Part shown: in pieces, positions 36,587 to 45,770 of the stretch
Position numbering within the stretch: the first letter of the stretch is position 1
Layout: each line of letters starts with the position of its first letter
From: Gillisella vitis
GTDB lineage: Bacteria > Pseudomonadota > Alphaproteobacteria > Rhizobiales > Rhizobiaceae
Assembly: GCF_014204625.1 (NCBI RefSeq)
Contig: NZ_JACHLU010000001.1
Span: 496,001-560,000, forward strand
DNA: 64,000 nucleotides
Direction: 5' to 3'
Notes under the pieces: model-generated
What the model saw: the letters and a program-made list of their open reading frames with translations, nothing else
The model's database searches: none
What the model was told of the DNA's origin: nothing
Translations under genes and position numbers: made by a program

Positions 36587-38056
36587 GTGCGCATTTTCAC
36601 AGCAGCCTTCGCCACGGAAACCAATACATTCTCGCCGATCTGCATTGACCGGAGGGCTTTTGAACAATCCCTTTATGCGCCACCCGGCCAGCACCCAGCC
36701 ACGCCAACCCTGTGCACAGCCCCCATCACCGTTGGCCGCGAGGTCTGCGCGCAAAAGGGCTGGACCTTGATTGAGGGCACAGCAGCATGGGCTGATCCGG
36801 CCGGGCTGATCAACCGCGAGACCTATGAGGGATTGCGTGATGAGATTCTGGATCAGTTACGGGCGGCACTTCCCGTCAATGCCGTGGTTCTTGGCCTGCA
36901 TGGTGCCATGGTCGCCAATGGCTATCTTGACCCGGAAGGGGATTTTCTCAGCCGCATCCGCGAGATCATCGGGCCGGATGTGCTGCTCTGCGCGGAACTG
37001 GACCCCCATAGCCATTTGACCGAAAAACGCTGCAACGCCGCAGATTTCTTTGTTGTGTTCAAGGAATTTCCCCATACGGATTTTGTCGACCGCGCCAGAG
37101 ACCTCTGGAAGATCGCTGTCGATACGCTGGAAGGTCGCGTCAAACCGCAGATGTCTGTGTTTGATTGCCGCATGATTGATGTGTTTCCGACCTCAAGAGA
37201 GCCGATGCGCAACTTTGTGGACAGGTTGATGGCAATGGAAGCAGCGGATGCCGATGTGCTTTCTCTCTCTGTCATTCATGGTTTCATGGCCGGTGACGTG
37301 CCGGAAATGGGCACAAAAATCATTGCTGTGACCAATGACTGCGCACAAAAAGGTGAAGCTCTTGCCCGCACCCTCGGCCTTGAGCTGTTTTCAAAGCGCG
37401 GCACATTCATGATGCCGCAGATGAATGAAAAACAGGCGGTTGAGCAGGCTCTGGCCAATCGTAAAGGCCCCGTGGTGATTGCCGACATGTGGGATAATCC
37501 CGGCGGCGGCACGGCAGGCGATGCCACTGTTGTTCTGGCGGAACTGTTGGCACAGGGCGCGCAAAATACCGCCGTTGGCATGATTTGGGACCCGATTGCA
37601 GTACAGATCTGTATGGCTGCGGGCGAAGGTGCTGAAATTCCTTTGCGCTTTGGCGCAAAATCAGCCCCCGGAACCGGCAATCCGATTGACGGATTGGTGA
37701 AGATTATCAAACTCGTGCCGAATGCAGAAATGCAGTTTGGCGAAAGCGTTGCCCCCTTTGGTGATGCCGCTCTCATTCACCTTCAAGGCATTGATATTAT
37801 TCTAAGCTCGGTGCGGGTACAAAGCTATGACCCATCCTTGTTTACCGCGCTTGGCGTCGACCCGGTCGCCAAATATATTCTGGTGATCAAATCCACCAAC
37901 CATTTCTTTGCTGCCTTTTCAAAAATTGCTGCGGAGATTCTTTACTGTTCTGCGGGAACCCCCTATCCCAATGATCCAGCAACCAACCCTTACCGCAATG
38001 TCAGGCGCGATATTTGGCCGATGATGGCCAATCCGCATGGCAACGAGATCGGATGA
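36587..38056 (+). CDS. M81 family (MlrC-like) metallopeptidase, paralogue 2
   Basis: A 489-residue paralogue of the protein at 30492. Matching motifs are AAFATETNTFSP, LGLHGAMVANG, ELDPHSHLTEK (Asp-x-His pattern) and DMWDNPGGGTAGD. The start is GTG 36587 with a weak ribosome-binding site, so it may depend on coupling or readthrough from the gene upstream. It is followed by the PLP enzyme gene with one base between stop and start. The two M81 copies are diverged enough to have different specificities. Confidence 0.88.
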   Translation: MRIFTAAFATETNTFSPICIDRRAFEQSLYAPPGQHPATPTLCTAPITVGREVCAQKGWTLIEGTAAWADPAGLINRETYEGLRDEILDQLRAALPVNAVVLGLHGAMVANGYLDPEGDFLSRIREIIGPDVLLCAELDPHSHLTEKRCNAADFFVVFKEFPHTDFVDRARDLWKIAVDTLEGRVKPQMSVFDCRMIDVFPTSREPMRNFVDRLMAMEAADADVLSLSVIHGFMAGDVPEMGTKIIAVTNDCAQKGEALARTLGLELFSKRGTFMMPQMNEKQAVEQALANRKGPVVIADMWDNPGGGTAGDATVVLAELLAQGAQNTAVGMIWDPIAVQICMAAGEGAEIPLRFGAKSAPGTGNPIDGLVKIIKLVPNAEMQFGESVAPFGDAALIHLQGIDIILSSVRVQSYDPSLFTALGVDPVAKYILVIKSTNHFFAAFSKIAAEILYCSAGTPYPNDPATNPYRNVRRDIWPMMANPHGNEIG

Positions 38057-38057
38057 C

Positions 38058-39146
38058 ATGACATTTCCACGCCCTCAACCCGGCCAATCCATTCTGTCGC
38101 TCTCCACGCCCCTGCCGTTGATTGATGAGGGCAGGTTGGAGGCCAATATTGCCCGAGTGCAATCCTATATGGATGCCCATAAGCTTGGCTTTAGACCCCA
38201 TATCAAAACCCATAAAATTCCATCTTTGGCGAAGCAGCAGGTGGCGGCAGGGGCAAAAGGCATCAACTGCCAAAAAATCACCGAGGCAGAGATATTTGCC
38301 GATGCCGGATTTCAGGATATTCTGATTACCTTCAATATTTTAGGATCAGAAAAGCTTGAGCGACTGGCTGCCTTGAATGAGCGTATTTCCGCTCTCAAAG
38401 TGGTTGCCGATAGCACGACAACAGTGCAGGGACTGGCGGATTATTTCACCGGCAAAAAGCCGTTGGCTGTGCTGGTGGAATGCGACACCGGCGGCGGTCG
38501 CTGCGGCGTACAAACCCCATCGAAGGCTGTTGCTCTGGCCAAAGCGATCAGCGCGAGCAGCAGTTTGTCGTTTAGCGGGTTGATGACCTATCCCAAAGCC
38601 CATTCGGAAGCGCAGGTCGAGGCCTTTTTTGCCACAACCATTGCAGAGCTGAAAGCGCAGGGCATTGCCTGCCCCATTGTTTCCAATGGCGGCACGCCCA
38701 GCCTGTTTTCGGCCCATCTGGTGCCTTCTGCCACAGAACATCGAGCTGGAACTTACATCTATAGCGACCGAGCTATGGCAAAAGCGGGCCACGGCACTTT
38801 AAACGATTGCGCCATGCATATCCTGGCCACGGTGGTTTCACGGCCAACGCCTGACCGCGCCATCCTTGATTGCGGTTCCAAAGCGCTGACATCCGATCTG
38901 CTCGGCTTGAGTGGTTACGGCCATATCGTTGATTATCCCGAGGCCGTCATCACCGGCCTGTCGGAAGAGCATGGCACCGTTGACCTTGCCAAAATCACCG
39001 GAAAACGGCCCGAAATTGGTGAGAAACTGCGCATCATCCCCAATCACACCTGCGTGGTCTCCAACCTGTTCGACTTTATCACCTTCCATCGCAATGGCGT
39101 GGTGACACGGGTTGAAACCGTGGCCGCACGCGGCCTGGTCTGGTAA
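38058..39146 (+). CDS. D-threonine aldolase / D-serine dehydratase-like PLP enzyme
   Basis: A 362-residue fold-type III PLP enzyme with an alanine-racemase-like barrel. The cofactor Lys is in RPHIKTHKIP near residue 53. The C-terminal metal site IIPNHTCVVSN has the His-x-Cys pair seen in D-threonine aldolase and eukaryotic-type D-serine dehydratase, so a D-3-hydroxy amino acid is the probable substrate. ATG 38058 starts one base after the M81 stop, implying coupling. A D-amino acid enzyme next to two M81 peptidases and a MurR-like regulator points to a substrate with D-residues. Confidence 0.85.
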   Translation: MTFPRPQPGQSILSLSTPLPLIDEGRLEANIARVQSYMDAHKLGFRPHIKTHKIPSLAKQQVAAGAKGINCQKITEAEIFADAGFQDILITFNILGSEKLERLAALNERISALKVVADSTTTVQGLADYFTGKKPLAVLVECDTGGGRCGVQTPSKAVALAKAISASSSLSFSGLMTYPKAHSEAQVEAFFATTIAELKAQGIACPIVSNGGTPSLFSAHLVPSATEHRAGTYIYSDRAMAKAGHGTLNDCAMHILATVVSRPTPDRAILDCGSKALTSDLLGLSGYGHIVDYPEAVITGLSEEHGTVDLAKITGKRPEIGEKLRIIPNHTCVVSNLFDFITFHRNGVVTRVETVAARGLVW

Positions 39147-39167
39147 AAATCAAACTCATGACATTAA

Positions 39168-39192
39168 GAAGGCCGCTTAAACAGCGGCCTTC
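39168..39192. terminator. Bidirectional terminator hairpin between convergent genes
   Basis: GAAGGCCGCT and AGCGGCCTTC form a perfect 10-bp stem with a TAAAC loop. It spans the end of the ABC ATPase gene and follows the PLP enzyme stop by 21 bases. On the minus strand a short T-rich stretch follows. Confidence 0.65.
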
Positions 39193-40307
39193 ATTACATC
39201 CGGCATGGTTTCCGCACGCCAATCAATATGCCGCTCAAGGGCATTGCCATTGCCATCAAACAGATGGCAATCCGAGGTCCAAATGCCGGTTGCAAATTGC
39301 TGATCGGCGTGAACCGGAGCAGAACCCGGCAGCACCGCGCAATAGGCTTCTCCACTGGGGAGCGTGCAATAGGCAATTGTGCTGATACCCAACCGTTCAA
39401 TGGCCGTCGGCGTCACTGTCACCGACAGGTCCGCCTTGGACAGGCTCAAATGTTCGGGGCGAATGCCAAGTGTGAGCGGTTGACCAACGAGATCTGGCCG
39501 TCCAGTCACCGGAATTGTTACCGTCTGGTCCTGATAGGCAACGGTCACGCCATCAGCGCCGACGCCCTTGCACAGCACAGGCACAAAATTCATGGTGGGA
39601 TTGCCAATAAAGCCCGCAACAAACAGATTTTGCGGCTTGTGATACAATTCCAATGGCGCGCCCACTTGGGCAATATTGCCGCCATGCAGCACCACAATCC
39701 GGTCCGCCATGGTCATGGCCTCGATCTGGTCGTGGGTGACGTAAATCATCGTGGCTTTCAACTGTCGATGCAGGCGCGTCAGTTCGATGCGCATATCGGC
39801 CCGCAGCGCCGCATCAAGGTTGGATAGCGGCTCATCAAACAGAAAAATCTTTGGCTGCCGCACAATGGCCCGACCAATGGCAACGCGCTGGCGCTGGCCA
39901 CCGGAAAGCTGACCCGGCCTTTGCTGCAAGCGTTTGTCCAGTTGCAACACCTTGGCAACCGCCTCGACCTTTTCCCGAATCTGCGCTTCCGGCATTTTTT
40001 CCACCCGCAGCGGAAAAGCGATATTTTCAAACACCGACATATGCGGATACAGCGCATAGGACTGAAACACCATGGCAATGCCCCGCTCCACCGGCGGCAG
40101 CGCATTAACCCGGTTGCCATCAATGACAATATCGCCGCTGGTGGTCGCGTCCAGACCGGCAATCATGCGCAAAAGCGTGGATTTGCCGCAGCCGGATGGG
40201 CCGACAAACACCATGAACTCGCCGTCTTTGATCTCCAGCGAAACACCTTTGATGACATCAAAATGACCATAGGATTTGACGATTTTGTTGAGGTAAAGCT
40301 GACCCAC
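39177..40307 (-). CDS. Sugar ABC transporter ATP-binding protein (UgpC/MalK-like)
   Basis: A 376-residue ATPase of the CUT1 sugar importer class. Walker A is GPSGCGKST, the signature LSGGQRQRVAIGRA and Walker B FLFDEPLSNLDA. The C-terminal TOBE/OB part runs from about 240 and includes GIRPEHL. Start GTG 40307 was chosen because GGAGA lies about 9 bases upstream and the family normally begins just before YLNKIVKSYG; the frame extends to 40355. It is the last gene of the transporter operon, after an attenuator-like hairpin. Confidence 0.9.
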   Translation of the reverse strand: MGQLYLNKIVKSYGHFDVIKGVSLEIKDGEFMVFVGPSGCGKSTLLRMIAGLDATTSGDIVIDGNRVNALPPVERGIAMVFQSYALYPHMSVFENIAFPLRVEKMPEAQIREKVEAVAKVLQLDKRLQQRPGQLSGGQRQRVAIGRAIVRQPKIFLFDEPLSNLDAALRADMRIELTRLHRQLKATMIYVTHDQIEAMTMADRIVVLHGGNIAQVGAPLELYHKPQNLFVAGFIGNPTMNFVPVLCKGVGADGVTVAYQDQTVTIPVTGRPDLVGQPLTLGIRPEHLSLSKADLSVTVTPTAIERLGISTIAYCTLPSGEAYCAVLPGSAPVHADQQFATGIWTSDCHLFDGNGNALERHIDWRAETMPDVMKAAV

Positions 40308-40353
40308 GGCTTGGTGTCTCCAGTCAAACGGCTCCATGGGAACCGGGAAAATC

Positions 40354-40388
40354 AAAAAAACGGCTGCGACACCATCGTGCCGCAGCCG
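40354..40388 (-). terminator. Intrinsic terminator/attenuator within the ABC operon
   Basis: On the minus strand CGGCTGCG pairs with CGCAGCCG (plus CAC/GTG inside), followed by seven T residues. It lies between the binding-protein stop (40401) and the ATPase start (40307). It probably lowers ATPase expression relative to the binding protein. Confidence 0.75.
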
Positions 40389-40400
40389 ATTGACTGATGT

Positions 40401-41624
40401 TTACTTGTACTGCTCAATGGCAGCAGATGCCTTTTTCAAAGCAGCAGCAGGCTCGGCCTTGCCGGTGACAACAGACTGCACCATATCAATCATGACATTT
40501 TGGAAGCCCTTGTAATCCTTGAACAAAGGTTCTGGTCCGCCATAGGTGATACCGTCAACCAACGGCTTCCAGAAGGGCTCTTTCTTGATGAATTCATCCA
40601 CCTTGGCAGAGGGGCGCAAAGGTGTCAGACCCGCACCGCCCTGAAGTTCATACTCGCCTTGTGGCTCCGGCGAGGTGATGAATTTGGCAAATTCGGTTGC
40701 CTTTTCCTCAACGCCGGACCCCTTGAAAACAACAAGGCTATCCGTGATCAGCAATGTGCCCTCACCCTTGGCCGAAGGACCAAGAGGCAGCGGCGCAATG
40801 CCCCAGTTGATTTTGGTTTTCTGAAGCAGGGAGGCGGCACCAGAACCGTTCTGAATCATGCCGACTTTGCCATCCAGGAAAATCGCCCGAATTTCGTTCT
40901 GCTCGTAAGCTGTGGCACCCTCAACCGAATAAGGCGTGATGTCCTTATAGGCCTGAAGAGCGGCCAGCACTTCCGGGCTGTCCATGGTGATCTTGCCGTC
41001 CTTGTCGATCACCTGACCATTGTTGGTGTAAACCCAATGCATGAACTGGTGCATGGTGTTGTCAAAGGTCTTGGCGGGCAGGCCATAGCCAGCAATGCCG
41101 GTTTTTTCCTTGATCTGCTTGGCAAAGGCAATTTCTTCAGCCCATGTTTTTGGTGGCGTTTCAGGATCAAGACCGGCCTGCTTGAACAGATCCTTGTTCC
41201 AGTACAATGCCTTGGTAGAAAAAGCGACCGGCACGCCCCATTGGGTGTTATCAAATGTGACCGTATCAACGATATGCGGATAATAGCTGTTCTTTTCCGT
41301 ATCCGTCATCGGCACCGGAACAATCAGATCATTCTCGGCAAATTCTTTCAGCGTGCGTGAGCCAACATAGGCCATGGCAACAGGCGTACCAGCCGCCGCA
41401 AGTGTGGTGGCCTTATCCTGGCATTGCGCCCAGCCCACCACTTCAGGCGCTATTTTCCAGCCGGTGTTTTTGTCTTCCCACTGCTTGATGTATTTTTCGT
41501 GGATCGGATCAATTTTGTCGCCACAATAAATCCAGCTGATTTCCTTGTCAGCCGCAAGCCCCGGCAGCGCAGAACTGGCGAGAAGCGCCAGCGTACCCGC
41601 CATCAGTGTCAGAGATTTCATCAT
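40401..41624 (-). CDS. Sugar ABC transporter substrate-binding protein
   Basis: A 407-residue extracellular solute-binding protein (family 1, MalE/UgpB-like). It has a signal peptide (MMKSLTLMAGTLALLASSA) with cleavage probably at GLAA-DK. The mature part contains WAEEIAFAKQIKEKTG and AIFLDGKVGMIQNGSG, typical of CUT1 binding proteins. ATG 41624 is preceded by AGGGGAA; ATG 41621 is also possible. Given the neighbours, an amino sugar or oligosaccharide is the likely ligand. Its gene follows both permease genes. Confidence 0.92.
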   Translation of the reverse strand: MMKSLTLMAGTLALLASSALPGLAADKEISWIYCGDKIDPIHEKYIKQWEDKNTGWKIAPEVVGWAQCQDKATTLAAAGTPVAMAYVGSRTLKEFAENDLIVPVPMTDTEKNSYYPHIVDTVTFDNTQWGVPVAFSTKALYWNKDLFKQAGLDPETPPKTWAEEIAFAKQIKEKTGIAGYGLPAKTFDNTMHQFMHWVYTNNGQVIDKDGKITMDSPEVLAALQAYKDITPYSVEGATAYEQNEIRAIFLDGKVGMIQNGSGAASLLQKTKINWGIAPLPLGPSAKGEGTLLITDSLVVFKGSGVEEKATEFAKFITSPEPQGEYELQGGAGLTPLRPSAKVDEFIKKEPFWKPLVDGITYGGPEPLFKDYKGFQNVMIDMVQSVVTGKAEPAAALKKASAAIEQYK

Positions 41625-41685
41625 TCTGGTTCCCCTTTGTTGATAGGTCAATTTGCCCGGTAGTCCCGAAACCTTGTTGTTGAGA

Positions 41686-42546
41686 TTACTTCACCGCACC
41701 GGCGGTCAACCCGCTGACCAGATAGCGTTGCAGGAAGAAGATCACGATCATTGCCGGCGTAATTCCGACAAAACTCGCCGCCATCAGCTCATTCCACACC
41801 ACTTCCTGCCGCCCGAAATAGGCAAACAGGCCAATCGGCAGCGGCATGAAGTCTGTCTTGGAATTAAACGTCAGGGCGAAAATGAATTGCTGCGCGTAGG
41901 CACCGATAAACGTCGTGATACCCACAACGGCGATACCGGGTGTTGCCAACGGCAACACAACGCGACGGAAGGTATAGAAATAGCCTGCACCATCGACATA
42001 GGCTGCTTCTTCCAACTCGCGCGGAATCCGCATCATATAGGTGCGTAGCAACCAGATGGCGGACGGAATCAGAAAGGCAACGCCCGGCACAATCATGGCA
42101 AAATAGGTATTCAACAGCCCCATTGAGCGCATCAGTCGAAACAGCGGAATCAGCAAAACCGCGCCGGAAAACATGTTCACCGCGAGAAATGCGCCCAGCA
42201 AAACACCCCGGCCCTTGAACTTGAACCGCGCAAACGCATAGGCCGCAGGGACCACAAGGCAGAGCACAACCACGGTTGCCACCGTCGAGATGAAAAACGA
42301 ATTGAAAACATAGCGGGCAAAACCCGGAACATGGTCCCACATGGTGTAATAGGCCTCAAACGAGCCATTTTCCGGCCAAAACCGATAGGGCGAAGAAAAC
42401 AGCTGGCTGAGCGGTTTCAGCGACACCAGAAACCCTTCGACGAAGGGGGCCAGAACAAAGGTCAAAAACACAGCAATACCGCAGTAAATACCGATGATTT
42501 CGTACCACTTGTAGCGATTGATCATCGCATGTCTGTCAGCGCTCAT
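41686..42546 (-). CDS. Sugar ABC transporter permease (MalG/UgpE-like)
   Basis: A 286-residue CUT1 permease with six membrane segments. The EAA loop is seen as EEAAYVDGAGYFYTFRRVVLP. The extended N-terminal segment YKWYEIIGIYCGIAVFLTF is the first helix. ATG 42546 overlaps the stop of the partner permease gene by 4 bases (ATGA). The frame extends further upstream but that would run into the partner gene. Confidence 0.92.
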   Translation of the reverse strand: MSADRHAMINRYKWYEIIGIYCGIAVFLTFVLAPFVEGFLVSLKPLSQLFSSPYRFWPENGSFEAYYTMWDHVPGFARYVFNSFFISTVATVVVLCLVVPAAYAFARFKFKGRGVLLGAFLAVNMFSGAVLLIPLFRLMRSMGLLNTYFAMIVPGVAFLIPSAIWLLRTYMMRIPRELEEAAYVDGAGYFYTFRRVVLPLATPGIAVVGITTFIGAYAQQFIFALTFNSKTDFMPLPIGLFAYFGRQEVVWNELMAASFVGITPAMIVIFFLQRYLVSGLTAGAVK

Positions 42547-43427
42547 CGGGCAGGCTCCTGTGAAAGGCGGCTGGTGACGCGGAAATAGCAATAGCTGAAG
42601 ATCGACAGGAAGATGCAGATCAGCACTGCGCGCGCAGCCCCCTCGCCGTATTTATAAGAGCCAATCGCCGTCTTGTAAGTGTCGATAATCATCGTTGTGG
42701 TGGAGCCGCTTGGGCCGCCTTGCGTCAAAATCCAGATGATGTCGAAAGAGTTGAACGTCGAGATCAGCGACAACATCGACATTGTGATCATCGCAGGAAC
42801 CAAAAGCGGCAAGGTGATGCGCCGAAACCGATAGAACCGCCCTGCCCCATCCGTCCATGCGGCCTCGTGCAGATCGGAGGGGATCGCCTGCATGGCGGCC
42901 AGCATATAGAGCGTCACCATCGGCACACCAATCCACACATCGGTGAAAATCGTGGCCCAGAACGCCGTGGAGCCATAGGCCAGAAAGGCGACCGGCCCAT
43001 CCACCAGACCTGAGCGCTGCAACATGCCGGAAATCATGCCAAACTGGCCATTATACATCCAGCCCCACATGAAAATACCAATGGCCATGGGCACAATCCA
43101 AGGCGGCATGGTGAGGATGCGAAACAGCGTGCGCCCCGGCACTGCCGTGTTCAGCAATGTCGCGCCAAAGGTGCCGATGATCATCTTGATCAGCACTGAG
43201 AAGAACGTCCACACGAAGGTGCGGAGGATGACATCGGCAAAGGTCGCGTTGAAAATTTTCTGATAATTGATCCAGCCGACCCAGTTGGTCACGCGCTTCA
43301 GGGACGCATCCGTGAAGGACAGAATAAACGTGTCCACCAGCGGATAGGCGACAATCACCGCGATATAGAGGGCTGCTGGCAATAGCAGGCACCAGGCAAA
43401 GATCACAGCGCGACGTTGGGTTTCCAT
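42543..43427 (-). CDS. Sugar ABC transporter permease (MalF/UgpA-like)
   Basis: A 294-residue CUT1 permease with six membrane segments. Its EAA loop is LHEAAWTDGAGRFYRFRRITLP. Start ATG 43427 lies 13 bases after the oxidoreductase stop, with GGGGTCGATCAG upstream. It forms the membrane channel with the MalG-like partner. Confidence 0.92.
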   Translation of the reverse strand: METQRRAVIFAWCLLLPAALYIAVIVAYPLVDTFILSFTDASLKRVTNWVGWINYQKIFNATFADVILRTFVWTFFSVLIKMIIGTFGATLLNTAVPGRTLFRILTMPPWIVPMAIGIFMWGWMYNGQFGMISGMLQRSGLVDGPVAFLAYGSTAFWATIFTDVWIGVPMVTLYMLAAMQAIPSDLHEAAWTDGAGRFYRFRRITLPLLVPAMITMSMLSLISTFNSFDIIWILTQGGPSGSTTTMIIDTYKTAIGSYKYGEGAARAVLICIFLSIFSYCYFRVTSRLSQEPAR

Positions 43428-43440
43428 CTGATCGACCCCT

Positions 43441-44613
43441 TCACGCTGACTTGATCAAGGCTGTACCGTGAAGGCAGACATCAAACTGCTCCCAGACTGG
43501 TGCCAGATCAACCACCTTGCGCTGCACGCGCGCTTCATCAAGGGAGAGCGCCAGAATACCGGCCTCAATGGCATCCAGCGCTGAAACCGGCTGTTTGGCA
43601 CCTGTCTGCACAAAGGCCAGCACATCTTGCGCCATCTGCTCATCGGCACCGTAATGCTGCGATTTATCGGAGGGTGCGGAATAGGTTTTTCCAACCAGTT
43701 TTTCGCTATTGCGTGCGTTGTGCACATCCAGAAAGCCCCGGACGAAATCACCTTCGGCCATGCCCTTGGAGCCGACAACACAAAACCTGCGAAAATGATC
43801 GGGCACATTGAGGTTGGTGTGAAAGGTCATCGATACGCCATTGTCATATTCGATGATTGCTGTCTGATAATCGATAATATCGGCATCGCTATCAAACACC
43901 TTGTCGGCACCCAGCCAGCCACTGGGTTTGCGATGATAGACGTCCATATCGTTTATGCCGTCATTTTCCGGCGCATTTGCTGGCACGAAGCTTTTTCGTC
44001 CGCCAAAACTTGCCACAAACCGAGGGCGACGGCCCACCACGCCATTGTAAAGATCGAGATCGTGGCAGCATTTTTCCAGCATGAAGCCGCCGGTGTAGCG
44101 GCCATAACGGCGCCAGTCGCGCATGAAGAAAGCGCCGTGATACGGCTCGATATGTTCAGACGCTTCAATGGAAACAACATCGCCCAACAGGCCTTGTGCC
44201 TGTGCTGCCCGCAGATCACGATAGAGTGGCGAATAGCGCAGAACCAGCCCCACAAGAAGCCGATCATGGCCATGCTTGTGCAGCAGAGAGGCCAGTTGCA
44301 GGCTTTCTTCAATGGAAATGACAATGGGCTTTTCGGTAAAAACCGTAAGCCCGGCCTCAAGACCGATGCGAATATGCTCCAGATGCAGATGATTGGGAGA
44401 GCCGACCATCAACAGGTCAAACCGTTCAGAAGCAATCATGTCCTGAGGCGTCTCATAAGCATTCAGCACCGAAACACCTGCATCCATCAAACCCGCAAGG
44501 CCAGCAGGATCAGGATCGACATACCCTACAATCTCGAAATCAGGGTCAATCTCCTTGAAGACCTGCCCCAGATAGCCGAGCCTGAAGCCAAGACCGATGA
44601 CCGCAACTTTCAT
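43441..44613 (-). CDS. Gfo/Idh/MocA family oxidoreductase
   Basis: A 390-residue NAD(P)-dependent sugar dehydrogenase or isomerising enzyme. The N-terminal Rossmann motif is VIGLGFRLGYLG, and the family sequence FTEKPI occurs near residue 95. The putative catalytic region is GFMLEKCCHDLDL, with His-Asp typical of the family. It is the first gene of the transporter operon, so its substrate is probably the imported sugar or a derivative. Divergent from gntR across a 353-base gap. Confidence 0.9.
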   Translation of the reverse strand: MKVAVIGLGFRLGYLGQVFKEIDPDFEIVGYVDPDPAGLAGLMDAGVSVLNAYETPQDMIASERFDLLMVGSPNHLHLEHIRIGLEAGLTVFTEKPIVISIEESLQLASLLHKHGHDRLLVGLVLRYSPLYRDLRAAQAQGLLGDVVSIEASEHIEPYHGAFFMRDWRRYGRYTGGFMLEKCCHDLDLYNGVVGRRPRFVASFGGRKSFVPANAPENDGINDMDVYHRKPSGWLGADKVFDSDADIIDYQTAIIEYDNGVSMTFHTNLNVPDHFRRFCVVGSKGMAEGDFVRGFLDVHNARNSEKLVGKTYSAPSDKSQHYGADEQMAQDVLAFVQTGAKQPVSALDAIEAGILALSLDEARVQRKVVDLAPVWEQFDVCLHGTALIKSA

Positions 44614-44784
44614 GCTTGAGACCTTCCCAGTCGTAATTTATTTTCACAATGCTGCGAATTCAAACCCAATTAGTCAATAGGAAATCTGAATATCAACCAA
44701 CTCATGAAATTAATTTTCACCGACACGTTAGACGTGGTCAAAATCCTCTCATGAAAGGCCAGCAATCCCCGTTTCTTATGTGTT

Positions 44785-44937
44785 GTTAAGAAACCATACC
44801 AAAAAAATGCCAATCGTCCAGATCCAATTGTTGAATTCTATTATTTTTAAGGGTACCAATCAGGTAAGGCAGCCGAATTTGAGAAAAAAGCATACCAATT
44901 AAACGGTATTGAAAAATTGGTATTATCCTGGTATTAA
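44785..44937. promoter_or_regulatory. Array of GntR-type half-sites in the divergent promoter
   Basis: The 353-base gap between the oxidoreductase and gntR genes is AT-rich and holds five copies of a TACCA half-site in both orientations: ATACCAA at 44796, GTACCAA at 44853, ATACCAA at 44892, TTGGTAT at 44917 and CTGGTAT at 44928. An inverted pair ATACC-N8-GGTAT spans 44892-44909. GntR/HutC regulators of the NagR/DasR type bind TGGTATA...ACCA-like sites, so this is probably the operator for the GntR protein encoded next to it. Confidence 0.65.
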
Positions 44938-44966
44938 TGCCTGCGTGTTCTGCGGAGGGGATAGCG

Positions 44967-45716
44967 GTGACAGATATTGAAATCTTTGCGCATCTGCCTT
45001 CGTTGCGTGGCGGTCCGCTTTACATCAAACTCAAAAAGCTGATTGAAGATGCGATTACAGCAGGCAGGCTCAAGCATGGCGACGCCTTGCCGTCCGAGCG
45101 CGATATTGCCGATGCCGCCGGCATCAGCCGTGTCACGGTGCGCAAAGCCATTGATCATCTGGTCAAAGACGGCCTGCTGGTGCGTCGTCATGGGTCCGGC
45201 ACATTTGTGTTCAAGCCGGTGCCGCGTATGCAGCAGCCGTTGACGCGGCTGACATCATTTTCAGAAGACATGGCAAGGCGCGGCATGGTTGGCGGCTCAC
45301 GCTGGCTGGAGCGTGCGCTCTGTTTTCCAACGCCTGAGGAAACCATGGCGCTTGGCCTGTCGGGTAACGCCCGCGTTGCCCGCATATGCCGTCTGCGAAC
45401 CGCCGATGACCTGCCCATTGCACTGGAGCGGACCAGTCTGCCGGACGATCTTTTGCCCGATCCCGAAAATATTGACAATTCACTCTACGCCTTCCTTGGC
45501 CAGTCCGGCATTCGACCTGTGCGCGCCAACCAGCGCATCTCGGCCGTGGTGCTGAAAGATGATGAAACAGAGCTGCTCGGCGTGCCTCAAGGCTCGGCAG
45601 CCCTTTCGGTTCAGCGGATCGCCTATCTTGAAACAGGTCGCGTGATGGAAATTTCGCGGGCACTTTATCGCAGTGATGCCTATGATCTTGTTGCTGAACT
45701 GACGATTGCGCGATGA
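44967..45716 (+). CDS. GntR-family (HutC subfamily) regulator, NagR/DasR-like
   Basis: A 249-residue regulator with an N-terminal GntR winged helix (LPSERDIADAAGISRVTVRK; GLLVRRHGSGTFV) and a C-terminal UTRA effector domain. NagR/YvoA and DasR have this form and respond to glucosamine-6-phosphate or GlcNAc-6-phosphate. Start GTG 44967 has GGAGGGG 8 bases upstream; ATG 44937 has none. It precedes nagA by 54 bases, and the half-site array lies just upstream, so it most likely controls nagA, the kinase and the divergent transporter operon. Confidence 0.93.
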   Translation: MTDIEIFAHLPSLRGGPLYIKLKKLIEDAITAGRLKHGDALPSERDIADAAGISRVTVRKAIDHLVKDGLLVRRHGSGTFVFKPVPRMQQPLTRLTSFSEDMARRGMVGGSRWLERALCFPTPEETMALGLSGNARVARICRLRTADDLPIALERTSLPDDLLPDPENIDNSLYAFLGQSGIRPVRANQRISAVVLKDDETELLGVPQGSAALSVQRIAYLETGRVMEISRALYRSDAYDLVAELTIAR

Positions 45717-45770
45717 TCAGGCCAGCCAGAACAGAGCATTCGATATTTTGAAGAAAGTGACAGAGTCCGT

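Noticed and set aside
43627..44619. 330-codon open frame on the plus strand
   Set aside because: Antisense to the Gfo/Idh oxidoreductase gene, which has clear cofactor motifs.
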